From the NCBI RefSeq assembly GCF_022808325.1, contig NZ_JALGCL010000001.1, forward strand, positions 1,134,554 to 1,198,553: a DNA stretch of 64,000 bases, read 5' to 3'. The position numbers and the translations under genes are program-made. The notes beneath the pieces are model-generated. The model was not told the DNA's origin and did no database searches. It worked only from the letters and a program-made list of their open reading frames with translations. The DNA comes from Cognatiluteimonas sedimenti (GTDB lineage Bacteria; Pseudomonadota; Gammaproteobacteria; Xanthomonadales; Xanthomonadaceae). Of this stretch, positions 48,048 to 56,256 are shown in pieces (the stretch's first letter is position 1; the number at the start of each line of letters is the position of its first letter).

Positions 48048-49016
48048 ATGGTGCTCGATATCGTCGTCGTGATGGATCCGATCGGGACCATCAAGATCGC
48101 CAAGGACTCGACCTTCGCGATGCTGCTCGAGGCGCAGCGACGCGGCCATCGCCTGCACTACGTGCGTCCCGGCGGGCTGTGGCTGCGCGATGGCGTGGCC
48201 ATGGCGACCACGGCGGCGCTGACCGTGCGTGACGACCCGGCCGGCTGGCACGAACTGGGCACCCCGTCACGGCGTGCGCTGGGTTCCGGCGACGTGGTGC
48301 TGATGCGGACCGACCCGCCGGTGGATGCCGAATACATCCACGACACCCAGATCCTGGGCATCGCCCAGCAGGCCGGGGCCATGGTGGTCAACGACCCGCG
48401 TGGCCTGCGCGACATGAACGAGAAGCTGACCGCGCTGGAGTTCCCGCAGTGCTGCCCGCCGACCCTGGTCAGCCGCGACCCCGCCGCGCTCAAGGCCTTC
48501 GTCGCCGAGCACGGCGAGGCGGTGCTCAAGACCCTGGACGGGATGGGCGGGCGCTCGATCTTCCGCGCCCGGCACGGCGACCCCAACACCAACGTCATCC
48601 TCGAGACCCTGACCGGCGGCGGCCTCCACCTGGCCATGGCGCAGCGCTACATCCCGGAGATCAGCGCCGGCGACAAGCGCATCCTCCTGGTCGACGGGGT
48701 GGCGGTGGACTACTGCCTGGCGCGGGTCCCGCAGGGCGACGAGTTCCGCGGCAACCTCGCGGCCGGTGGTCGTGGCGAGGGCCGGCCGCTGTCCGAGCGC
48801 GACCGCTGGATCGCCGCCCAGGTCGGGCCGGAGATGCGGCGGCGGGGCATGGTCTTCGTCGGCCTGGACGTGATCGGCGACTACCTGACCGAGGTCAACG
48901 TCACCAGCCCGACCTGCATCCGCGAACTCGACGCCCAGTACGGCCTCAACATCGCCGGCCAGCTGTTCGACGCGATCGAGGCCCGCTGCCGCCAGCCGGA
49001 GCCCGCGCCGCGCTGA
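48048..49016 (+). CDS. gshB: Glutathione synthetase
   Basis: 322 residues. Joins gamma-glutamylcysteine and glycine in an ATP-dependent step. IVVVMDPIGTIKIAKDSTFAM, LMRTDPPVDAEYIHDTQIL, KTLDGMGGRSIFR (ATP-grasp loop), RGNLAAGGRGEGRPLSERD and EVNVTSPTCIRELD are all diagnostic. ATG 48048 is used because it starts the first strand directly and follows a candidate promoter. The stop shares one base with the ATG of the TonB-like gene. Confidence 0.96.
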   Translation: MVLDIVVVMDPIGTIKIAKDSTFAMLLEAQRRGHRLHYVRPGGLWLRDGVAMATTAALTVRDDPAGWHELGTPSRRALGSGDVVLMRTDPPVDAEYIHDTQILGIAQQAGAMVVNDPRGLRDMNEKLTALEFPQCCPPTLVSRDPAALKAFVAEHGEAVLKTLDGMGGRSIFRARHGDPNTNVILETLTGGGLHLAMAQRYIPEISAGDKRILLVDGVAVDYCLARVPQGDEFRGNLAAGGRGEGRPLSERDRWIAAQVGPEMRRRGMVFVGLDVIGDYLTEVNVTSPTCIRELDAQYGLNIAGQLFDAIEARCRQPEPAPR

Positions 49017-49891
49017 TGTCCGCCGTCGCCGCCCCCCGCCCGCAGATCGGCGACCGCGATCGCCTGGGCGCCACCCTGGTGCTGTCGCTGCTGCTGCACG
49101 GGATGCTGATCCTGGGAGTCGGCTTCGTGCTCGACGATGCCGCCCCGGTCATGCCGACGCTGGACGTGATCCTCACCCAGACCCGGTCCGCGCTGACCCC
49201 GGCGCAGGCCGACTTCCTCGCCCAGGCCAGCAACCTGGGCGGCGGTGACGACGACAAGGCGAGTCGCCCGCGCGACCCCCAGACCGGGGACATCGCCAAG
49301 CCCGAGGACGGCGTCGCCCCGCGCGAACTGCGGGCGCAGACACCGGCGCCGCAACCGCCCCCGCAGGCGCGCGTCGTCAGCAGCAGCAGCGGCCAGGCCC
49401 GCGCGCCGCTGCCCCAGGCCGCCGCGCAGGTCGAGCCGGCGCCGCTGCCGCCCGGGCAACTGAAGATCGAGCACGACATCGCCATGGCGCGGCTGGCGGC
49501 CGAGATCCACCTGCGCTCGCAGCGCTATGCCAGGCGGCCGTCGCGCAAGTTCGTTTCCGCCAGCACCCGCGAGTACGCCTGGGCCGCCTACCTGCGGGCC
49601 TGGGTGGACCGGGTCGAGCGCGTCGGCAACCTCAATTACCCGGACGAAGCGCGCCGTCGCCACATCGGCGGCGTGGTCGTGATCAACGTCGGCATCCGCC
49701 GCGACGGCACGGTGGAGCGTGCCGACATCGTCAAGTCCAGCCACATCCCGCTGCTGGACGCGGCCGCGCTGCGCATCGCCAAGCTCGCCGAACCCTATCC
49801 GCCGCTGCCGAAGACGGCCGAGGACCCGGACATCCTCAACGTCGTGCGCACCTGGCAGTTCATGCCCGGCGGCGAACTGATCGACCGCTGA
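49016..49891 (+). CDS. TonB-like energy-transducer protein
   Basis: 291 residues. A single N-terminal anchor (LGATLVLSLLLHGMLILGVGFVL), a Gly/Pro/Gln/Ala-rich periplasmic spacer (about 50-150), a helical segment with basic residues, and a C-terminal TonB domain: VGNLNYPDEARRRHIGGVVVI, RRDGTVERADIVKSSHIPLLDAAAL. Coupling of TonB-type proteins to outer-membrane transport is family knowledge. No exbB/exbD or TonB-dependent receptor is nearby, so the specific role is open. The HGML-type His in the anchor fits contact with ExbB/D-like motors. Coupled to gshB by a one-base overlap. Confidence 0.88.
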   Translation: MSAVAAPRPQIGDRDRLGATLVLSLLLHGMLILGVGFVLDDAAPVMPTLDVILTQTRSALTPAQADFLAQASNLGGGDDDKASRPRDPQTGDIAKPEDGVAPRELRAQTPAPQPPPQARVVSSSSGQARAPLPQAAAQVEPAPLPPGQLKIEHDIAMARLAAEIHLRSQRYARRPSRKFVSASTREYAWAAYLRAWVDRVERVGNLNYPDEARRRHIGGVVVINVGIRRDGTVERADIVKSSHIPLLDAAALRIAKLAEPYPPLPKTAEDPDILNVVRTWQFMPGGELIDR

Positions 49892-49893
49892 GC

Positions 49894-50457
49894 ATGACCC
49901 CGTTCGAATACCTCTCGGTCCTGATCTCGATCGTCATCGGCCTGGCGATCACCCAGCTGCTGTCGGGCACCGCGCGGCTGATCCAGATCCGGGCGCGGGT
50001 GCGGCCGCACGCCACCACCCTGCTGTGGATGGCGACCCTGTTCCTGCTCGACACCCAGATCTGGTGGGCGGCGTTCGAGCGCCGCGACATCGGCCAGTGG
50101 AACTTCTTCCTGTTCCTGTTCTACCTGTTGCAGCCGACGCTCGCGTTCCTGCTCAGCTACCTGGTGCTGCCGGAGCTGGGGGACGAGGACGAGATCGACC
50201 TGCCGGCGAACTTCGCCGGCAACCGGCCGTGGTTCTTCGGCCTGCTCGCGCTGCTGCCGCTGGTCAGCCTGGCGGACGAATACATCGACGCGGGCGCTGT
50301 CCCCAGCGACGCCGACGCCGCCTTCCGGGTGCTGTTCCTGCTGCTGGCGCTGGTCGCCGGCCGCGTGCACGGCGCGCGCGCCCAGCTGTGGTTCGCCGGC
50401 AGTTCGCTGGCATTGCTGTGCGGTTACGTCGGCCTGCTGTTCCTGCACCTGTCGTGA
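49894..50457 (+). CDS. Small integral membrane protein, function unknown
   Basis: 187 residues with about five or six hydrophobic helices. The first, YLSVLISIVIGLAITQLLSG, begins almost at once; a loop LPELGDEDEIDLPANFAGN is acidic. Several Trp (LDTQIWWAAFERRDIGQW) lie near helix ends. I do not recognise the family. It starts 2 bases after the TonB-like gene, so it is likely cotranscribed with gshB, and it converges on tsaB. Confidence 0.8.
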   Translation: MTPFEYLSVLISIVIGLAITQLLSGTARLIQIRARVRPHATTLLWMATLFLLDTQIWWAAFERRDIGQWNFFLFLFYLLQPTLAFLLSYLVLPELGDEDEIDLPANFAGNRPWFFGLLALLPLVSLADEYIDAGAVPSDADAAFRVLFLLLALVAGRVHGARAQLWFAGSSLALLCGYVGLLFLHLS

Positions 50458-50464
50458 GGGCGGT

Positions 50465-51154
50465 TCACGATCCGCGGCGCCCCTGCTGCTCGGCCAGGGT
50501 GAGGGCGACGTTGTCGCGCAGGTAGGCCGGTTCCAGCCGTTCCGGCGCCACCGCTTCGCCGCGGGCGAAGGCCGCCACCGCCAGCCGTGCGACGTCCGCC
50601 GCATGCGGCAGGGCGCCTGCGTCGACGCTGGCGAGCCGCGCGCCGAATCGCGCCGGCAGTGCGCCGTCCGCGGCGGCGAAGCCGGTACCGACGCCGTGCC
50701 AGCCGTCGCCTTCCGGCAATGCGGCCGCACCGGGCGCGACCACCGCCTCGGCCTGCAGCAGCCGCAGGCCGTCGCCTTCGCGCCCGAACGCGGCCAAATA
50801 GACCTCGCCCATGCGCGCGTCGATCGCGGCGAGGATGCGCTCGCCGGCCGCCGGCAGCGCCAATGCGGCAAGCGTCGACACCGGTACCACCGGGCGATCC
50901 AGCGCCAGCGCGATGCCCTGCGCGATCGCCACCCCCAGGCGCACGCCGGTGAATGCGCCGGGCCCGCGCCCGGTGGCGATCGCATCGAGCTGCGCCTTCG
51001 CGACGCCCGCCTCGGCGAGCAAGGCTTCCGCCCACGGCAACGCCAGCTCCGCGTGCCGCCGCGGCGCCAGTTCGAAGCGCTCGTGCAGCGCGCCGTCCAG
51101 CCACAGCGCGACCGAGCAGGCTTCGGTCGAGGTCTCGAAGGCGAGCAGCTTCAT
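50465..51154 (-). CDS. tsaB: tRNA t6A biosynthesis protein TsaB
   Basis: 229 residues of the ASKHA fold. KLLAFETSTEACSVALW, the HAELALPWAEALLAEAG helix and GRGPGAFTGVRLGVAIAQGIA are the TsaB signatures. It is the scaffold partner of TsaD/TsaE in making threonylcarbamoyl-adenosine at position 37 of ANN-decoding tRNAs. The ATG overlaps the stop of the helicase gene (ATGA), an arrangement also common in E. coli, where tsaB (yeaZ) adjoins yoaA. Confidence 0.95.
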   Translation of the reverse strand: MKLLAFETSTEACSVALWLDGALHERFELAPRRHAELALPWAEALLAEAGVAKAQLDAIATGRGPGAFTGVRLGVAIAQGIALALDRPVVPVSTLAALALPAAGERILAAIDARMGEVYLAAFGREGDGLRLLQAEAVVAPGAAALPEGDGWHGVGTGFAAADGALPARFGARLASVDAGALPHAADVARLAVAAFARGEAVAPERLEPAYLRDNVALTLAEQQGRRGS

Positions 51155-53139
51155 CGCGGGCCGGTTCCGGTCATGGCCGGGGATTCTGCCGCAAAGAACG
51201 CTTCGACATCGCCGACGTCGCGCGTGCGCGGCAGCGGCGGCAGCGAATCCAGGAACACGCGGCCGTAGCTCTTGCCGGCCAGGCGCGGATCGCACAGCAC
51301 CAGCACGCCGCGATCGCTTTCGGTGCGGATCAGGCGGCCGACGCCCTGTTTGAGCGCGATCACCGCCTGCGGCAGTTGCTCGTCGCGGAACGGATTGCCG
51401 CCGCCACGGCGCACCGCCTGCAGCCGCGCCTCGAACACCGGATCGTCCGGCGCGGCGAACGGCAACTTGTCGATCACCACCACGCTGAGCGCGGCGCCGG
51501 CGACGTCGACGCCCTCGCGGAAGCTGGCGGCGCCCAGCAGCACGCCGTTGCCGGAATCGCGGAAGCGCTGCAACAGCTGCGCGCGCGGTGCTTCGCCCTG
51601 CACGAACAGCGGCCACGGCTGGCCACGCAGCGCCTGCGCCGCTTCGCGCAGCGCGCGATGCGAGGCGAACAGCACGAACGCGCGCCCGGCCGAAGCCCGC
51701 AGCACCGGCAGCAAGGCCTCGACCAGGGCCGCGTTGTAGTCGCGCGACATCGGCTCGGGCAATCGCGGCGGCAGGTAGCACAGCGCCTGCGCGTTCCAGT
51801 CGAAAGGACTGGGCTCCAGCAGCGTGGTCGGCGCTTCGAGTCCCAGCCGCGTGGCGACGTGGTCGAAGCGGCCGGCGACCGCCAGCGTCGCAGAGGTGAA
51901 CACCCAGGCCGCGTGAGAGCGCTCGCGGTGCGCGCGCAGCGGGCCGGACACGTCCAGCGGCGTGCGCTGCAATCGGAAGCCGCGCGGGGTCAGCTCGTAC
52001 CAGCGCACGTCGTCGTCGACGGCATCGAGCCCGGAATCGAGGTCGCGCTCGACCAGCCAGCGCGCCAGGCGCGCGGCCGAATCCTGCGCGCGTGCCTGGC
52101 AGGCGTCGAACCCTGGCGACGCTTCGCGCACCGGCCCCAGCGCTTCGCCGAGCTGCGCGAGCGCCGCGGCCAGGGCCTCGAACGCCGCCCGGACCGGCGC
52201 TTCCTCCAGCGCCCGCTGCTGGGTGCCGCGCGTGGGCAGCACGTCCATCGCCGCACGCAGGGCGCGGCCGGCGTGTTCCAGTTGCTGCGCGGGTCCCTGC
52301 ACCAGCGCGAGCGAACCCGGGACGTCCTTGCATTCGCGCAGCGCATCGCGCGCCAGCTCCACCAGCGGGCGCGCGCCCAGGCCCTCGCCGAAGAACTGCG
52401 CGGCCAGTTCCGGCAACTGGTGCGCCTCGTCGACCACGAATGCCTGCGCCCCGGGCAGGATCTCGCCGAACCCTTCCTGCTTCAGCGCCAGGTCGGCGAG
52501 CAGCAGGTGGTGGTTGACCACCACCAGGTCGGCGGCCTGCGCGCGCTGCCGCGCCTGCACGACGAAGCAATCCGCCCAGAACGGGCATTCGCTGCCCAGG
52601 CAGTTCTCGGCGGTGCTGGTGACCAGCGGGACCAACGGCGAATCGTCCGGCAACCCGTCGAGTTCGGCCAGGTCGCCCATGCGCGTGCGCCCTGCCCAGG
52701 CGACGATGCGCTGGAACAGCGCGACCTGGTCGTAACCTGAAAGCGTGCCCCTGGACAGTTGCGGATCGCCCTTCGCCTGCTCCAGCCGGTACCTGCACAC
52801 GTAATTGGCGCGGCCCTTGAGCAATGCGCTCTTGAGGCCGACGCCGAGCGCGTCGCGCACGCGCGGCAGGTCGCGGTGGTAGAGCTGGTCCTGGAGCGCG
52901 CGGGTACCGGTGGAAACGATGGTCTTCAGGCCCGACAGCAAGGCCGGCACCAGGTAGGCATAGGTCTTGCCGGTGCCGGTGCCGGCTTCGGCCAGCAGCA
53001 CGTCGCCCTGCTCGAACGCCTGCGCCACCGCCTCGGCCAGGCGCTGCTGCGCCGGGCGCGGCGCGAAGCCGTCGATGGTTTCGGCGAGCGCGCCCCCCTG
53101 CGCCAGCGCGGCGTGGCTGCGGTCGGTCAGCGCGGACAT
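51151..53139 (-). CDS. DinG/YoaA-family ATP-dependent DNA helicase
   Basis: 662 residues of superfamily 2 (XPD-like). Walker A EAGTGTGKT at 51-59. Four Cys for an iron-sulfur cluster lie in YVCRYRLEQ and CLGSECPFWADC. Motif II is VDEAHQLPEL, followed by HHLLLADLAL and a C-terminal helicase lobe with ASFREGVDVAG and QGVGRLIRTESDRG. Being next to tsaB, it corresponds to YoaA, which in E. coli works with the chi subunit of DNA polymerase in damage tolerance. The start follows the lipoprotein stop by one base, so the genes mrcB, lipoprotein, helicase and tsaB form one operon. Confidence 0.93.
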   Translation of the reverse strand: MSALTDRSHAALAQGGALAETIDGFAPRPAQQRLAEAVAQAFEQGDVLLAEAGTGTGKTYAYLVPALLSGLKTIVSTGTRALQDQLYHRDLPRVRDALGVGLKSALLKGRANYVCRYRLEQAKGDPQLSRGTLSGYDQVALFQRIVAWAGRTRMGDLAELDGLPDDSPLVPLVTSTAENCLGSECPFWADCFVVQARQRAQAADLVVVNHHLLLADLALKQEGFGEILPGAQAFVVDEAHQLPELAAQFFGEGLGARPLVELARDALRECKDVPGSLALVQGPAQQLEHAGRALRAAMDVLPTRGTQQRALEEAPVRAAFEALAAALAQLGEALGPVREASPGFDACQARAQDSAARLARWLVERDLDSGLDAVDDDVRWYELTPRGFRLQRTPLDVSGPLRAHRERSHAAWVFTSATLAVAGRFDHVATRLGLEAPTTLLEPSPFDWNAQALCYLPPRLPEPMSRDYNAALVEALLPVLRASAGRAFVLFASHRALREAAQALRGQPWPLFVQGEAPRAQLLQRFRDSGNGVLLGAASFREGVDVAGAALSVVVIDKLPFAAPDDPVFEARLQAVRRGGGNPFRDEQLPQAVIALKQGVGRLIRTESDRGVLVLCDPRLAGKSYGRVFLDSLPPLPRTRDVGDVEAFFAAESPAMTGTGPR

Positions 53140-53140
53140 C

Positions 53141-53653
53141 TCAGAACCGGTTCGGGCCGGCGACCTTGCAGTCGTCGACCTGCGCCTGCGCCGACTGCGC
53201 GCCGGCGGCGTCGCCGGCGACCAGCCGCGCCTGTCGCACCGTGGCCCAGTGCCGCCGGCACAACGGGCCGACTTTCGCGCCCAACTCGTAGGCGCGGCGC
53301 GCAAGGCGCTCGGCGTCGTCGAATTGCCGCAGCAGCAGCGCCGCCTCGGCGCGTTCCTGCAGCAGCGCCGGATCCTCCGGCACGATCGCCAATGCCTGGT
53401 CCAGCGCCGCCGCGGCGTCGGCGTACCGCTGCCGGCTTTCCAGCTGCAGCGCGTCCTCGCGCAGGTCCTCGACCATCGGGTCGCGCAGCGGCTGCACCGC
53501 CAGTTCGGCGTCATCGTGGCCGGCGGTCGCGCGGATCGCCGCCACCATCGCTTCCGGTGAGGCGTCGGTCAGCGCGGCGGGCGGCGGCGGCGCCGGCGTG
53601 GCGCAGGCGACGAGCAGCACGAACGTGCCGGCCGCAAGCGCACGCAACGCCAT
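53141..53653 (-). CDS. TPR lipoprotein next to PBP1b, LpoP-like
   Basis: 170 residues. The signal ends in a lipobox FVLLVAC with Cys17, followed by a Pro/Ala linker. The rest is helical with TPR-like repeats (RQRYADAAAALDQALAIVPEDP, LLLRQFDDAERLARRAYELG). The gene is directly downstream of mrcB (14 bases). In Pseudomonas aeruginosa the PBP1b activator LpoP is likewise a TPR lipoprotein encoded beside its synthase, so the same job is a reasonable inference here. Two late Cys could form a disulfide. It precedes the helicase gene by one base. Confidence 0.78.
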   Translation of the reverse strand: MALRALAAGTFVLLVACATPAPPPPAALTDASPEAMVAAIRATAGHDDAELAVQPLRDPMVEDLREDALQLESRQRYADAAAALDQALAIVPEDPALLQERAEAALLLRQFDDAERLARRAYELGAKVGPLCRRHWATVRQARLVAGDAAGAQSAQAQVDDCKVAGPNRF

Positions 53654-53667
53654 GGACGGGAACGCCG

Positions 53668-56109
53668 TCACGGCGCTTCCGCCGGCGCCGGCCGCGGCGC
53701 CGGCTCGGGCTGCGGCGGCGCCTGTTTCGCCGGATCGTCGCGATCGCCCCAGCCGAACCAGCTGCGCCAGCCGCCTTCGCGCCCGTCGTCCTGCTGCCCT
53801 TGCTGCTGGTAGTAGGGATCGGGGTTGGCGTAGACGCAGGGCTGGTAGGCCGGCGCGAAGCCGGCGACGAAGGCGAAGCGGCGTGCGCCCGGACATCCGG
53901 AATCGGTGCTGCGCGACTGCACGACCCACTGCCAGTCGATGCCCTTGTCGGCGACCTGCAGCGGCGCGCTCGGCAGCCGCGAGAAGATCCCGGACCACAC
54001 CTTCATCGCGCCGGTGGCGCCATACAGGCCCGTCATCTCGTTCTGGTCGTTGCCGACCCAGATCACCGCGAGGTGGTCGCCGGTCCAGCCGGCGAACCAG
54101 CTGTCGCGCCCGTCGTTGCTGGTGCCTGTCTTGCCGGCGGCGTTGAGCCGCCCGAGGCCGTCGGCGACCAACTGCCGCCCGGTGCCGCCGACCACCGCCT
54201 GCTGCAGCGCGATCGTCACCAGCCGCGCCGCGATCGCATCGCCTTCCTGCGCCGGCGCCGGCGCCTTGTCGTAGCGGTTGACGACCTTGCCGTCGCGGTC
54301 GATCACGCCGCGCACCGCGTGCAGCGGCTGGATCTCGCCGTCGGAGGCGAGGAACTGGTACAGCTGCGCCATCGCGTACGGGCTCTGGTCCATCGCGCCG
54401 AGGATCAGCGAAGGATTGGGATCGGCGTGGATCCCGGCCAGTGTCCGGATCAGGTCGGCGACGCGTTCGGGCTGCACCTGCATGCCCACGCGCACCGTGG
54501 CCTGGTTCCAGGAATGCGCCAGCGCATCGACCAGGCGCACCGTGCCGTGGCTGCGGCGGTCGGAATTGCCCGGGCTCCAGCGCTTGCCGTTGTCCAGGGT
54601 GATGGTGACCGGGCTGTCGTCGACGAAGCTGGCCAGCGACCAGCGCCCCGGTTGCGCCAGCGCCAGCAGGTACACGAACGGCTTGATGATCGAGCCGACC
54701 GGGCGCTGCGCCTCGACCGCGCGGTTGAAGCCGTGCTGCGCGAAATCGCGGCTGCCGACCACTGCGCGGACCTCGCCTTCGTGCACGTCGGTGAGCACCA
54801 GCCCGGCCTGCAGCGGCGGCCGCTTCCTGTTGTCGAGCGACTTCAGCGTCCTGGTCACCGCGCCCTCGGCATAGGCCTGCGCCGCCGGCGACATCGCCGT
54901 CATCACGCTCAGGCCGGCGCCCTGCAGGGCATCGGCGGGGTAGTCGCGCGCCAGTTGTCGCCGCACCAGGTCGACATAGGCCGGGAAGCGGTTGGCCGAG
55001 GTGCTGCCCGGCGCGTCGGTGATGCCCAGCGGCGCCTTCTGCGCGCGCGCCAGTTCGGCGTCGTTGATCAGGCCGGTCTCGTGGAACTTCTCGAGCGCGA
55101 AATCACGGCGCGCCCTGGCGCGCTCCGGGTTGCGGCGCGGGTCGTACCACGACGGGCCGCGGATGATGCCCACCAGCAGCGCGACCTGTTCGGTCGACAG
55201 ATCGCGCAGGTCGCGTCCGAACCAGAATTCGGCGCCGGCGGCGACGCCGCGGATTTCCTGCGCGCCGCGCTGGCCGAGGTAGACCTGGTTGAGGTAGGTC
55301 TCCAGGATCGTGCGCTTGTCGTAGCGCGCCTCGATCAGCAGCGCGTACAGGATCTCGTTGAACTTGCGGGTCAGGGTCTGCTCCTGGCCGATGCCGAGCA
55401 GGCCGCTGCGCGCCAGCTGCTGGGTCAGGGTGCTGGCGCCCTGCTTGGTCTGCCCGCCCGAGCGCACGGTGACGAACAGCGCGCGCAGCATGCCGGACAG
55501 GTCGATGCCGTGGTGGTGGGCGAAATCGCGGTCCTCGACCGCCTGCAGCCCGGTGATCAGCAGTTCCGGCACCTCCTCGATCCGCACCAGCCGCCGCTCT
55601 TCCTGCTTCTGTCCGTACAGCGTGGCGATGCGCGCCGCGTCCAGCCGGGCCGACTTGACCGCGCGCTTGCGCGCCAGGTCGCGCACGCTGGCGACGCGGT
55701 TGCCCGACAGCACCACTTCGATCCGGCTCGGCCCGACCATGCCGGCCACGTCCTGGAAGCCGCGGCTGGCGATGCGCCAGCGGCCGCCGTCATGGCTGTA
55801 GGTGCCGGGACGCACCCCGGCGCCGTCGTCGCGGTAGGACGCGGCGTCGAGCTCGGTCTTGAGCGTGCGCGCGTCCATCGCCAGCCCCTGCGCCAGCAGC
55901 AGCGGCCGTGCGTAGACCCGGGTCGGCAGCTGCCAGCGCAACTGGCCGAAGTGCGCGCCGACCTGGTGGTTGAGGTAGAGGGTGTAGGGAATCAGGAACC
56001 CGAGCCCGAGGCCGACCGCCGCCAGGCCCCAGGTCAGCAGCCGCCGGCGCCAGTCGCCGGCCGGGGTGGCGTCGAGATCGTCGTCTTCGTCGTAGTCAAT
56101 GCGCGGCAT
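53668..56109 (-). CDS. mrcB: Penicillin-binding protein 1B, bifunctional
   Basis: 813 residues. A short acidic cytoplasmic tail (PRIDYDEDDD), a membrane helix (about 27-45), a UB2H-like domain, then glycosyltransferase 51 with catalytic Glu192 in AVEDRDFAHHHGID, and the transpeptidase with Ser473 and Lys476 (GSIIKPF), the SWN motif, and KTGTSND. The C-terminal extension is rich in Gln, Asp, Pro and Ala. Polymerises and cross-links peptidoglycan. The open frame continues far upstream antisense to the glycosyltransferase gene, which is not coding. It begins the operon with the LpoP-like gene. Confidence 0.95.
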   Translation of the reverse strand: MPRIDYDEDDDLDATPAGDWRRRLLTWGLAAVGLGLGFLIPYTLYLNHQVGAHFGQLRWQLPTRVYARPLLLAQGLAMDARTLKTELDAASYRDDGAGVRPGTYSHDGGRWRIASRGFQDVAGMVGPSRIEVVLSGNRVASVRDLARKRAVKSARLDAARIATLYGQKQEERRLVRIEEVPELLITGLQAVEDRDFAHHHGIDLSGMLRALFVTVRSGGQTKQGASTLTQQLARSGLLGIGQEQTLTRKFNEILYALLIEARYDKRTILETYLNQVYLGQRGAQEIRGVAAGAEFWFGRDLRDLSTEQVALLVGIIRGPSWYDPRRNPERARARRDFALEKFHETGLINDAELARAQKAPLGITDAPGSTSANRFPAYVDLVRRQLARDYPADALQGAGLSVMTAMSPAAQAYAEGAVTRTLKSLDNRKRPPLQAGLVLTDVHEGEVRAVVGSRDFAQHGFNRAVEAQRPVGSIIKPFVYLLALAQPGRWSLASFVDDSPVTITLDNGKRWSPGNSDRRSHGTVRLVDALAHSWNQATVRVGMQVQPERVADLIRTLAGIHADPNPSLILGAMDQSPYAMAQLYQFLASDGEIQPLHAVRGVIDRDGKVVNRYDKAPAPAQEGDAIAARLVTIALQQAVVGGTGRQLVADGLGRLNAAGKTGTSNDGRDSWFAGWTGDHLAVIWVGNDQNEMTGLYGATGAMKVWSGIFSRLPSAPLQVADKGIDWQWVVQSRSTDSGCPGARRFAFVAGFAPAYQPCVYANPDPYYQQQGQQDDGREGGWRSWFGWGDRDDPAKQAPPQPEPAPRPAPAEAP

Positions 56110-56256
56110 GGGTTCCGTGGCACGAATGTGGGGGCCTGCGCCGGCAGGCGTGCGGATGCGACAATGGCCGGGCATGCCGGGAAGCGCCGAGTCTAGCGCA
56201 GGCCATTCCGCCGCCCGGGCAGGCATCCTTCCCCAGTCAGCCGGAGTTCCGTTGGC

